Assembly (NCBI GenBank): GCA_005879255.1
Contig: VBKY01000154.1
Location: 1 to 44,544 of the forward strand
Direction of reading: 5' to 3'
DNA from: Deltaproteobacteria bacterium
GTDB taxonomy: Bacteria; Desulfobacterota_B; Binatia; UBA9968
DNA: 44,544 nucleotides
Numbering within the stretch: position 1 is the stretch's first letter; every line of letters starts with the position of its first letter. A program made the translations under genes and the position numbers. Below the pieces are notes generated by a model. That model worked only from the letters and a program-made list of their open reading frames with translations. It searched no databases and was not told the origin of the DNA. Positions 6,793 to 14,425 of this stretch are shown in pieces.

Positions 6793-9054
6793 ATGAAAGA
6801 TCTCTACCTCATCGGCGCTGCGCCCGGCTGGCTGATCGGGCTCATCAGTCTCGGCGCGGCGGCGCTGCTGGTACAGCAGTTTTTCGCCTTAAGGCAGCGG
6901 CTGCCGCTCGGCCAAACGACTTTTCTCATCTTCCTGCGCGCCTGTGTTTATGCGGTCTTGCTGTTCTTTCTGTTCGGCCCGGCGCTGATCGACAAGCGCG
7001 TGAGTAAACTACGCCGGCCGCTGACGCTGCTCATCGACAGCTCGCAGAGCATGGGCTTTCTCGCCCGCGCCAAGAATACGCCCGGTGACAAACCAGGGCA
7101 AAGCCGGCTCGATCTTGTGAGAGAAAAACTCCAGGGCGGAAAAGACCCGCTGATTCAAAGACTCAATCGTGATTATGATCTCCGCGTGATCAGCTTCGGC
7201 ACCAGTTTGGACCCCATTGCGCCGGGCGGCATCGCGAACTTGAAAGCGCAAGCGCCGGGTAGCCGTTTGCTGGAGCTGGTGCAGACGGCGGCGCGCGACG
7301 GCGGCGCTCAGTCCGGCATCGTTGTTTTCAGCGACGGCATCACCAACGGTGAAAGGAAATCGCTGGACGGCGCACCGCCGCTGCCGGTGCCGGTGTTTAC
7401 CGTCGGCGTCGGCGAAAGCGAAGGTTTCACCGACGTGCGCATCGCCAAGCTCGGCGCGCCCGAGTTCGCTTTTCGCGGACGCGAGTTCAAAATCGATCTG
7501 ACGATTCAAGCCTCCGGCATGAAGGGAAAATCGGTGCCGCTGTTCTTCAACCGGGGCAAGAATCTTATCACCACCCGCACGGTTGCCATCGACGCCGACT
7601 CCTTCGAGCAGAAAGTCACGCTAAGCTTCACGCCGAAAGAGCTGGGCACCCATGGTTTTTCCGTCAGCATTCCCGCCCAGCCCGGCGAACAAATCACGCA
7701 GAACAACCACAAGGATTTTAAAGTCGACGTCCAACGCGATAAGATCCGGGTGCTTACTCTGTCCGGATCGCCGTCGTGGAACTATCGCTTTTTACGCATG
7801 GCGATGAAGCAGGATCCATTGATCGAGTTGGTCTCCTTTGTCTTTTTGCGCACGCCCATGGACACCGTCGATGTGCCGGAGAGCCAGCTGAGTCTGATTC
7901 CTTTTCCCATTGATGATATTTTTCTCGAAGAGCTGAAAAACTTCGACGTCGTCTTCTTCGACGACTTTTCCTATCGCGCTTATTTCAATCCAGTTTACTT
8001 GGAACGCGTCAGAGACTTCGTCCGTGACGGCGGCGGACTCGCCATGCTCGGCGGCTCGCGCTCTTTCGACAGCGGCGGTTACGGCGACAGCGCGCTGCGG
8101 GAAGTCTTGCCGGTGGAACTGGACGGCAAGGGAAATTATCAATCGCAAACCACCGTGAGCGCAGCGTTGTCGGCCACCGGCAAGGTCCATCCGGTCACGC
8201 GATTGTTGCCCGAGCCCAAGAGCAATGAAGAGGCTTGGAGCAAGTTGCCAGCACTGACCGGATTGAACCAGGTACGTGGCGTGCGCGGCGAAACGCTCAT
8301 TACCGCAGGCGGCGACGGCCTGCCGACGGCTGCGCCGCTCCTGGTTGTCGGCCGCTTCGGCAAAGGGCGGACGCTGGCGTTGCTCAGTGACGATGCCTGG
8401 CGATGGAACTTTATCGCCGTGGGCAACCGGGAAACCCCGCAAAATCATTTAAAGCTCGTGCGTCAGGCGGTCCGCTGGCTGGCTCAAGAACCATCATTTG
8501 AGCAAGTGCAGCTACATCCCATCGCAAGCGCCCAACCGGGAGAAAAAATCGCGATCAAATTGAAGGTTCTGAAAGACGATTTCACGCCCACCCGCCAAGC
8601 GTCCGTACAACTTCGCGTCATTAATCCCGAAGGCGAGCCGACGCTGGTGTCCGTCGTCGCCGACAGCGAAGAAGGCGAATACACAGGAGAGTTTACCCCG
8701 ACCAAAGAAGGCACTCACCGTGTCGAAGCGGAAGCGAGTCTCGGCGGCAAAGTTTTAGGCAAAGACAAGACCAGCTTCTCCGCTGCCTATTCTTACGGAG
8801 AAACAGACGACGGCCGACCGCGTCTCGATCTGCTAAAACAAATCGCCGAGTCGAGTAAGGGCGAATATTTCGCCATCAACGACTGGGATCAAAAAGCGGT
8901 GGAAAAGATCGCCGCAAGATTGGAAAGTGTCGCGCCGTCCGAGATCGTCGAACGGCGCCAAACCCGGCTGTGGAGCAACCTGTGGCCGTTCGCGAGCGTC
9001 CTCACGCTGCTCAGCGTCGAATGGTGGATGAGGCGGAAGTGGGGACTTATATAA
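6793..9054 (+). CDS. large VWA/amidotransferase-like membrane protein
   Basis: Two N-terminal membrane helices (about residues 10-30 and 42-63) precede a VWA domain with the MIDAS motif DSSQS at residues 83-86 and its preceding Asp82. Beta-rich domains follow, then a glutamine-amidotransferase-like Rossmann region (VRDGGGLAMLGGSRSF near residues 410-425, and GRFGKGRTLALLSDDAWRW later). The C-terminus has a hydrophobic segment (LWPFASVLTLLSVEWW) and a basic end. At 753 residues it matches the last protein of Bat-like operons. The gene starts 3 bases after the DUF4159 gene. The MIDAS sites in all three VWA-type proteins are intact, so metal-dependent partner binding is expected. The partner is unknown. 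Confidence 0.9.
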   Translation: MKDLYLIGAAPGWLIGLISLGAAALLVQQFFALRQRLPLGQTTFLIFLRACVYAVLLFFLFGPALIDKRVSKLRRPLTLLIDSSQSMGFLARAKNTPGDKPGQSRLDLVREKLQGGKDPLIQRLNRDYDLRVISFGTSLDPIAPGGIANLKAQAPGSRLLELVQTAARDGGAQSGIVVFSDGITNGERKSLDGAPPLPVPVFTVGVGESEGFTDVRIAKLGAPEFAFRGREFKIDLTIQASGMKGKSVPLFFNRGKNLITTRTVAIDADSFEQKVTLSFTPKELGTHGFSVSIPAQPGEQITQNNHKDFKVDVQRDKIRVLTLSGSPSWNYRFLRMAMKQDPLIELVSFVFLRTPMDTVDVPESQLSLIPFPIDDIFLEELKNFDVVFFDDFSYRAYFNPVYLERVRDFVRDGGGLAMLGGSRSFDSGGYGDSALREVLPVELDGKGNYQSQTTVSAALSATGKVHPVTRLLPEPKSNEEAWSKLPALTGLNQVRGVRGETLITAGGDGLPTAAPLLVVGRFGKGRTLALLSDDAWRWNFIAVGNRETPQNHLKLVRQAVRWLAQEPSFEQVQLHPIASAQPGEKIAIKLKVLKDDFTPTRQASVQLRVINPEGEPTLVSVVADSEEGEYTGEFTPTKEGTHRVEAEASLGGKVLGKDKTSFSAAYSYGETDDGRPRLDLLKQIAESSKGEYFAINDWDQKAVEKIAARLESVAPSEIVERRQTRLWSNLWPFASVLTLLSVEWWMRRKWGLI

Positions 9055-9081
9055 TGGTAGGCCCGCGTGCCTAGCCTCAAG

Positions 9082-9105
9082 AGGGCAACCACGGTGGGTT
9101 GCCCT
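9082..9105 (+). terminator. hairpin after the VWA operon
   Basis: AGGGCAACC and GGTTGCCCT form a perfect 9-bp stem with a 6-base loop starting 28 bases after the VWA stop. No U-tract follows, so it may be a repeat hairpin or a factor-dependent end rather than a classical intrinsic terminator. Confidence 0.45.
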
Positions 9106-9143
9106 TACACGAAACTCGAAACAGCCAAAGAGACGCCGCGCTG

Positions 9144-9935
9144 ATGACCCATTCAAAGGCATGCGCATCGATCCTACTGTTGATTTTGGCAGCTCTGCCG
9201 GTACGTGTCTTTGGTTTTTGCCATGAAGCCGATGTTGTCCAAGGGAGAATTTTTCAAGCCGCAGCCAGCAGCGCGCCATTGCTTGCGATAGAATGGTTCG
9301 GACATTCGACCTTTCAAATCACGTCATCCAAAGGCACGCGCATTCTCACCGATCCGCATGGCGCCTTCGACCTACCCCGTCCGACTTTACCGCAGCATAT
9401 CGTTACCACCAGTCACCGACACGCCCCGCACAGTAGCGTCCACATGGCGCCAGGCACGCCGGTAATCATCCACGGGCTCACGCCGGGGGGAGAAAATTGG
9501 CAGAAAATTTCGACGACGATTCACGACGTGTCCGTATATGTCGTGCCGGCTTTTCATGACAAAAGTCAGGGAATGCAACGCGGCAAGAACGCGATCTTCG
9601 TCTTTCGCGTCGACGATATCTGTATCGCGCACCTGGGCGATCTCGGCCATATCCTCGGTCCCGACCAACTCAAGATGATGGGCAAGATCGACATCTTGCT
9701 CGTCCCCATCGCCGGCGGCTACTACACAGTGACGGCAACCGAAGCGCGGGAAGTAACGAAGCAGGTGAATCCCAAGATCGCCATCCCGATGCACTTTTGG
9801 TGGGAGCAGGCAGTGCAGGAATACACCCAAGGCGTCGAGCGAGTAAAAATGTTTAATTCACCAGCGCTAAAAATTTCCAAGCCGGAATTGCCGCAACCGA
9901 CACAGACAATCGTAATGCCGTGGGGACAAAGATAA
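9144..9935 (+). CDS. exported MBL-fold metallohydrolase-like protein
   Basis: A signal peptide (ACASILLLILAALPV, cleavage after about residue 25) precedes a metallo-beta-lactamase fold of the UlaG-like type: IEWFGHSTFQI, then TDPHG, then the metal loop, then HLGDLGH near residue 170 and PMHFWWE near residue 220. The metal loop reads SHRHAPH where the family has HxHxDH: the three His (91, 93, 96) are kept but the Asp is Pro, so one of the two metal sites may be altered. I prefer the ATG at 9144. The only upstream start is a TTG at 9099 inside a hairpin, which would put 15 polar residues before the signal peptide. The gene stands alone between two hairpins. Confidence 0.82.
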   Translation: MTHSKACASILLLILAALPVRVFGFCHEADVVQGRIFQAAASSAPLLAIEWFGHSTFQITSSKGTRILTDPHGAFDLPRPTLPQHIVTTSHRHAPHSSVHMAPGTPVIIHGLTPGGENWQKISTTIHDVSVYVVPAFHDKSQGMQRGKNAIFVFRVDDICIAHLGDLGHILGPDQLKMMGKIDILLVPIAGGYYTVTATEAREVTKQVNPKIAIPMHFWWEQAVQEYTQGVERVKMFNSPALKISKPELPQPTQTIVMPWGQR

Positions 9936-9959
9936 TGGTTGCGGATTTCGCCTCGTAAG

Positions 9960-9979
9960 GAGCGTGATTCATCACGCTC
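9960..9979 (+). terminator. hairpin after the MBL-fold gene
   Basis: GAGCGTGA and TCACGCTC form a perfect 8-bp stem around a 4-base loop, 25 bases after the stop codon. There is no U-tract, so this is only a possible transcription end. Confidence 0.4.
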
Positions 9980-9999
9980 GCATTCTGCGATCCGACGGC

Positions 10000-10035
10000 T
10001 TGAACGATTTGAACTGTTTGAACGGCTTGAACCTT
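10000..10035 (+). repeat. four tandem 9-bp units (TTGAACNNN)
   Basis: TTGAAC recurs at exact 9-base spacing four times (10000, 10009, 10018, 10027) just upstream of the quinone oxidoreductase gene. It may be a microsatellite-like tract. Confidence 0.6.
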
Positions 10036-10069
10036 TTCCCTCTATATTGATTCGATCGGAGGAAAGACC

Positions 10070-11038
10070 ATGAAAGCAGTGCGAGTGCATAAATACGGCG
10101 GCCCTGAAGTCCTGACGATTGACGACATTCCCGTCCCTGAACCTAAAGCCGGCGAGGCCCGCGTTAAGATCGAAGCCATCGGTGTCAACTACGTCGACAT
10201 CTACCAGCGCACCGGGCTTTATCCGCTGCAGACACCTTTTACATTAGGAAACGAAGGCGCTGGCGTCGTCGACGCAATCGGTGATGGGGTCACTGAAGTC
10301 AAAAAAGGCGATCGTGTGGCCTATGCGATGGTTCCCGGATCTTACGCTGAATATGCAATCGTGCCCGCCTGGAGACTCGCGCCCGTGCCGGTCAACATCG
10401 ATGCCAAATCCGCGGCCGCGATCATGTTGCAAGGCATGACCGCGCATTATTTGACGCGTAGCACCTATCCGTTAAAACAAGCCGAGGTTGCGCTGGCGCA
10501 CGCGGCTGCTGGCGGTGTCGGTTTGCTGCTGATCCAGCTCGCTAAAATGCTCAGCGCCCGAGTCATCGGCACGGTATCCACTGAACAAAAGGCGGAGCTA
10601 GCAAAACAGGCCGGCGCGGATGACGTGATTCTCTACACGCAGACCGACTTTCTCGCCGAGATAAAAAAGCTCACCGACGGCAAGGGCGTTCACGTCGTCT
10701 ACGATTCCGTCGGCGCGACGACCTTCGACAAAAGTCTGGACTGTTTACGGCAGCGCGGCTATTTGGTTCTGTTTGGTCAGTCCAGCGGCCCTGTGCCGCC
10801 TTTTGATCCGGGAAAATTGGCAACGAAAGGTTCGCTCTTTCTCACCCGCCCAAGCTTGGCGCACTACACGCTCACGCGCGCCGAACTATTGCAGCGAAGC
10901 GGCGATTTATTCAGCTGGATCGAGTCGGAAAAATTAAGGCTGCGCGTTGAGAGCACGTTCCCGATGGCTGAAGCCGCCGAGGCGCACCGGCAACTGGAGG
11001 GACGAAAGACTACGGGGAAGCTTGTTCTTTTTCCGTAG
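10070..11038 (+). CDS. NADPH:quinone oxidoreductase-type MDR enzyme
   Basis: The 322-residue protein is a zinc-free medium-chain dehydrogenase/reductase. The N-terminal GroES-like domain begins MKAVRVHKYGGPEVL and includes GVNYVDIYQRTGLYP, typical of quinone oxidoreductases. The nucleotide-binding loop AHAAAGGVG (residues 143-151) replaces the GxGxxG of zinc alcohol dehydrogenases, as usual in the QOR branch. No zinc-binding Cys cluster is present. The expected reaction is NADPH-dependent reduction of quinones or other activated carbonyls in the cytosol. A clear GGAGG lies 8 bases before the ATG. Its 3' end overlaps the convergent Spy-like gene by 29 bases. Family assignment is solid; the substrate cannot be told from sequence. 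Confidence 0.92.
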   Translation: MKAVRVHKYGGPEVLTIDDIPVPEPKAGEARVKIEAIGVNYVDIYQRTGLYPLQTPFTLGNEGAGVVDAIGDGVTEVKKGDRVAYAMVPGSYAEYAIVPAWRLAPVPVNIDAKSAAAIMLQGMTAHYLTRSTYPLKQAEVALAHAAAGGVGLLLIQLAKMLSARVIGTVSTEQKAELAKQAGADDVILYTQTDFLAEIKKLTDGKGVHVVYDSVGATTFDKSLDCLRQRGYLVLFGQSSGPVPPFDPGKLATKGSLFLTRPSLAHYTLTRAELLQRSGDLFSWIESEKLRLRVESTFPMAEAAEAHRQLEGRKTTGKLVLFP

Positions 11039-11594
11039 CAGATGGGTTTTGACCGCTGCGAGGCGGACGGTTCGAAGTAGTTGCAAGATTATCAAAGAAT
11101 TTCTTTCGCTGTTCAGCCGTGAGCACGGTTTTGGCTTGCTCGATGGTACGAACGCGCGCGACGCGCAAATCCGCGCGCAGCTTTTCCGCCTCACGAATTT
11201 TTGGCTCGACCTTGGCGACGTCAACCGTTGGATTATCGAGCAACGCGGCAATATCCACTTCGATGATTCGCACGTCGGCATCGTTGCGGATGCTCTGGCG
11301 CTGGAAATTATCTCTTAATTGCTCCAGCTTTTTTACCTGCTCGGGGGAAAGGCCAAGATAATCCCTGTAGCTCAGTATAAGCGTAATCATCGGCCGATCC
11401 TCGCGCGAGTCCCTGGTACCGAAACGCTCCCGTAACCGCCCTCCCCAATCTTGCAGTGCCCGTTGGAAACGCTCCCAAGCGTCGCTTAGCTCTTCGGGAA
11501 CCGCTGATTTTGGTTTTTCCGCCTCCGCACCCATGGCCGCGGCGGGTAATGCGACAGCACACGCGAGGGTTGCGATGAGCAAGAATTTTCTCAT
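11010..11594 (-). CDS. Spy/CpxP-like periplasmic helical protein
   Basis: A signal peptide (MRKFLLIATLACAVALPAAAMGA) precedes a charged, all-helical protein of about 170 residues with LGLSPEQVKKLEQLRDNFQRQ and, later, VLTAEQRKKF. These two LTxxQ-like motifs define Spy/CpxP periplasmic chaperones and heavy-metal sensors. A Pro/Ser/Gln-rich tail follows. The start lies 12 bases after the stop of the kinase-like/BON gene, so the two are probably one operon. Its 3' end overlaps the convergent oxidoreductase gene by 29 bases. A role in envelope-stress protection is inferred from the family. Confidence 0.75.
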   Translation of the reverse strand: MRKFLLIATLACAVALPAAAMGAEAEKPKSAVPEELSDAWERFQRALQDWGGRLRERFGTRDSREDRPMITLILSYRDYLGLSPEQVKKLEQLRDNFQRQSIRNDADVRIIEVDIAALLDNPTVDVAKVEPKIREAEKLRADLRVARVRTIEQAKTVLTAEQRKKFFDNLATTSNRPPRSGQNPSATEKEQASP

Positions 11595-11606
11595 TATGAT
11601 TCGAGA

Positions 11607-12446
11607 TTACGGCCACTCTGCCCCACCCATGTCGGGCACACGAACGATGTCCGCGTTTACTTCCCTGACCCCGGGTATTTGCTCGATTTTCGACAGGAGA
11701 GTTTCCTCGGATAGCCAATTTGGCATCGATCCTGAGACCATGACCTTGCCTTGCGACGCCTTGATGTCGAGTCGCGACCTTGGCAAATCCGATGACATCG
11801 CCAGCGTGGCCTTGACGCGCGCTGCCAGGGCAAAATCCTCGAACGCCTGTTTCGACGCCGGAGTCATCTGGTAATCCGGCAAACAGACCGCCTCGCAGAT
11901 CAGGCGCTTCGCCGCCGTGACGCTCATCCGCCCGAGATTGACGACCAAATCAAATCGGCTCGGGTCGCGCCAATCGACTCCAAACATAGCCATGAGCCGG
12001 CGGCTGCGGGCTTTGTCGAGTTCTTCGACGTGGCGGCGCGCCGCTGTGTCGCTGATATTATTGCGGACTTTCACTTGCTCGATGCGCACGTCCATTGGCG
12101 CGGTCAATAAGACTTTCAGCACGTGTTTGAAGCCGGGCATTAGTTCATGTCCTAAATGCCCATGGTAGACCAAACCGCTCTGCCCGCGTGCGGCAGCGAT
12201 TTCACAAAGGGCCGCTTGCAAGGCGATCCGATAAGGCTCTAGATTCTCCACGAAGCGGTTCCACCAACTCGCGCCTTTCTCGACGATCTCGTTCAGTTTC
12301 GCTTCGGGTATGCCATACCTGAGACTGGCCTCTACCAGCACTTCTCGGCTGACACAGCGGCAACCCAAAGATCCTGCAACCGCTTCGGCCAACTCTTCAC
12401 CGCTGCCTGATGCCCCTTGATAGATTGTAATGATCGCCACGGTCAC
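11607..12446 (-). CDS. cytidylate-kinase-like protein with C-terminal BON domain
   Basis: Residues 3 to about 190 match the cytidylate-kinase-like family (Cytidylate_kin2): a nucleotide-site strand and loop ITIYQGASGSGEELA, then LGCRCVSREVL, then LVYHGHLGHELMPG, and an RRLMAMFGVDWRDPSRFDLVVNLGRM stretch equivalent to the lid and final strand region. The loop has Glu where classic P-loops have Lys, and this family often lacks that Lys. Residues about 206-269 form a BON domain (ARVKATLAMS...VSGSMPN...IEQIPGVREVNADIVRV), a module that binds membranes or ligands and is common in periplasmic proteins. There is no signal peptide, so the protein appears cytoplasmic. The fusion suggests a sensory or regulatory role rather than CMP salvage. 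It starts an apparent operon with the Spy-like gene. Confidence 0.8.
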   Translation of the reverse strand: MTVAIITIYQGASGSGEELAEAVAGSLGCRCVSREVLVEASLRYGIPEAKLNEIVEKGASWWNRFVENLEPYRIALQAALCEIAAARGQSGLVYHGHLGHELMPGFKHVLKVLLTAPMDVRIEQVKVRNNISDTAARRHVEELDKARSRRLMAMFGVDWRDPSRFDLVVNLGRMSVTAAKRLICEAVCLPDYQMTPASKQAFEDFALAARVKATLAMSSDLPRSRLDIKASQGKVMVSGSMPNWLSEETLLSKIEQIPGVREVNADIVRVPDMGGAEWP

Positions 12447-12533
12447 CTCCTCGGGTCAGGCGTCGATCAAATGGTGAACCCCTGACTCAGGGAAAACGAA
12501 ACTACGGGTCGGACAAAATTCGATCTCTGCATA

Positions 12534-13061
12534 TTAGGGACTTATTTTCATACTGGGGTGATGGCGCCAGAAATAAACGGCCATAACTGCCGCCGCCATA
12601 AGATTGCCAATGAGAACCGAAGGCCAGGCTAAGGCGCGAAGAATTGGCTCGGCGAACACGAGAGCGGCACCGACAAAGCCAAATTCGAAAATAACGAAGA
12701 GTAAAAGGATTCCAAAACCGGCGTTGACGTTGCGCTCGGCTAGATCGAGCAGCTTGGCGGCCAATCCGCCAATCGCGCAGAAAACCAGGCCGTGGACCCA
12801 GGTGTAGACCAATACCATCTCGAGCGAGACAGGCAGATTTTGCGGTTGATCAAGACCTTGGCCAGCACGGAAAAGCACCGTGCCGAGCACGTTTGGCGTA
12901 TAGAACGGTCGTCCGCTGAAGATATCGACAAGAAAAAACCAGATGGCGATCGTTGCCGCGCCTAGGACACCGGCGACTATGCCTTGCTGATATGAATCGG
13001 AGATTACCGAGTGTGCCGAGGGCACGGTGGTCAGGTTAGGGGTATCGGTTTGAATCGTCAT
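12534..13061 (-). CDS. four-helix membrane protein of unknown function
   Basis: After a polar N-terminus of about 27 residues come hydrophobic segments near residues 28-47, 88-105, 115-138 and 146-165. Between the first two is a loop with RPFYTPNVLGTVLFRAGQGL. The ending YFWRHHPSMKISP is basic and cytoplasmic-like. No named family is recognised. It is transcribed away from the repeat-rich gap and toward the kinase-like/BON gene, 87 bases before it, so co-expression is possible. A GGAG lies upstream of the ATG in the reverse strand. Confidence 0.7.
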   Translation of the reverse strand: MTIQTDTPNLTTVPSAHSVISDSYQQGIVAGVLGAATIAIWFFLVDIFSGRPFYTPNVLGTVLFRAGQGLDQPQNLPVSLEMVLVYTWVHGLVFCAIGGLAAKLLDLAERNVNAGFGILLLFVIFEFGFVGAALVFAEPILRALAWPSVLIGNLMAAAVMAVYFWRHHPSMKISP

Positions 13062-13984
13062 GGAAGCTCCTTTCCGGCCGAATGAACGCCCTGTGTCGGT
13101 GCCACAAACGTCCCGCGAGCCTCCTCCGCTACCGGCTCAACGCTAGCACCGTGACTTTGCCCGGTCAACAAGCATTTGTGTTCGGCAGAACGTCTTTGCA
13201 GTCAGGGGATGCTGATGAAAGCTACCGTGATTCAATGCTGAATGTCGAAAAAGAAAAACTGAACTACGCTCGGCATGGTAAGGCTATAAGCCGGCTTCCC
13301 TTTAATGTCGCTCTCGCGGATCGTCTAAATCCTCGCCCTTCAGGCGAAGTGAAAGTTCGTCATGCCGGTCCTTCGATTGGGCTCAGGATAAACTCCCGCC
13401 GGCATCCAGGTTCGTTTTCAGTTCACGATCAAGAACCGCCTGGATTCCCGGCTTCCGCCGGAATGACAGCAACAAGAGTTGACTTCCAGTCGACGAATCC
13501 AGAATCCCTCGGCTTGGTTGTCGGAATCAGTCGGTCGCGTTGCGCGACAAATGGAAGGAGACGGATTTTCTCGTGTAGGAAATCCGGACATCGTTGGATG
13601 ATTTCTCCTATTGCCGGACCGCGCACCCTCCGTTCTCTCAGGCCCTGGTTGCTGGCACGCAATCCGCGGATCCGATACTTCACCACAAAGGTGAACGTAA
13701 TATTTCCACGCAGCTAAAGCGTGATTAGTTCCGTCCAGCAAAAAAACTACGGCGGTTTCCATTTTCATGCCAAAAAGCATCGGCGCGCTGGCCCTGACAT
13801 TGCGATCTCGCAAAGTTTAGGAGTTTCGCTGCACTCAGAATCAATGGCTTGTGATAGCCACGAGAATCGCCGGCGTATGCGGGATCCGTTCTGACTAGGC
13901 AATTTTGATCGAGGAGGAAGTCTAAGGGAGCAAGACCAGGCGCGATAAATTCCAGATCAATCAAACAACGGGAGGAGGAACCCC
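13062..13984. other. about 0.9 kb non-coding, repeat-bearing region
   Basis: Frames here, including a long one at 13082-13717 on the plus strand, have Arg/Pro/Ser-rich compositions and run through a BIME-like repeat, so I do not call them genes. A BIME-like palindrome lies at 13358-13469. The stretch 13470-13850 has local hairpin potential (for example CGGATTT...AAATCCG at 13561-13586) but no recognised RNA family. No tRNA was found. Confidence 0.5.
13358..13469. repeat. REP/BIME-like composite palindrome, second copy
   Basis: The outer arms CGTCATGCCGG and CCGGAATGACAG, with inner CCGGCATCCAGG facing CCTGGATTCCCGG, match the element at 5846-5932. The left hairpin loop carries about 25 extra bases (GGGCTCAGGATAAAC region) that resemble another common intergenic repeat. 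Confidence 0.65.
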
Positions 13985-14281
13985 ATGATCATGCGGATGA
14001 TATTGGTCAACGTTCCTGCGGATAGAACCGCCGAAGCCGAACGAATGTGGAAAAATGAATGCGCGCCGCTGATGGTCCAACAACCGGGTTGTATCAGTGA
14101 ACAGCTGCTGCGGGGCCGTGAAAATAGCGGCGAGTTTATTTCATTGAGCACCTGGGAAGACCAAGCTTCCATCGATCGCTACCGGGCGAGTGACGCGCAT
14201 AAGACCCTGCAACAGCATACCCGGGCGGTGATGCATGACGCCAAAGTCGAAGTTAAGACTTACGATCTAGTCCAGTGGTAG
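13985..14281 (+). CDS. ABM-domain (antibiotic biosynthesis monooxygenase-like) protein
   Basis: The 98-residue protein is a single dimeric alpha/beta-barrel ABM domain: an N-terminal strand MILVNVPADR, a helix with AERMWKNECAPLMVQQPGC, the core GEFISLSTWEDQASIDRYRASDAHKTL and a C-terminal strand VEVKTYDLVQW. This is the pattern of YgiN-like monooxygenases and stress-linked ABM proteins. A strong GGGAGGAGG lies 6-14 bases before the ATG. It has no operon partner. Substrates in this superfamily range from quinones to heme, so none is assigned. It could equally be a small scavenging or signalling protein. Confidence 0.85.
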   Translation: MIMRMILVNVPADRTAEAERMWKNECAPLMVQQPGCISEQLLRGRENSGEFISLSTWEDQASIDRYRASDAHKTLQQHTRAVMHDAKVEVKTYDLVQW

Positions 14282-14425
14282 TGCGCTCAAGCTAAGTAAG
14301 TTTTCTGCGAATGGGGGGTGGTCATTTAGATTGGGCGCGCCGGGGTTTTGTTTCTCAGCATGATACGCCGGCGCCATCGATTCCTCTTTGATCACGCGCG
14401 CGAACGCAGAGTTCCCCAACCTATT

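Noticed and set aside
9099..9143. Earlier TTG start for the MBL-fold gene.
   Set aside because: It lies inside a hairpin and would add 15 polar residues before the signal peptide.
13082..13717. Open frame of 211 residues on the plus strand.
   Set aside because: It runs through a BIME-like repeat, has Arg/Pro/Ser-rich composition with no domain, and no ribosome binding site.
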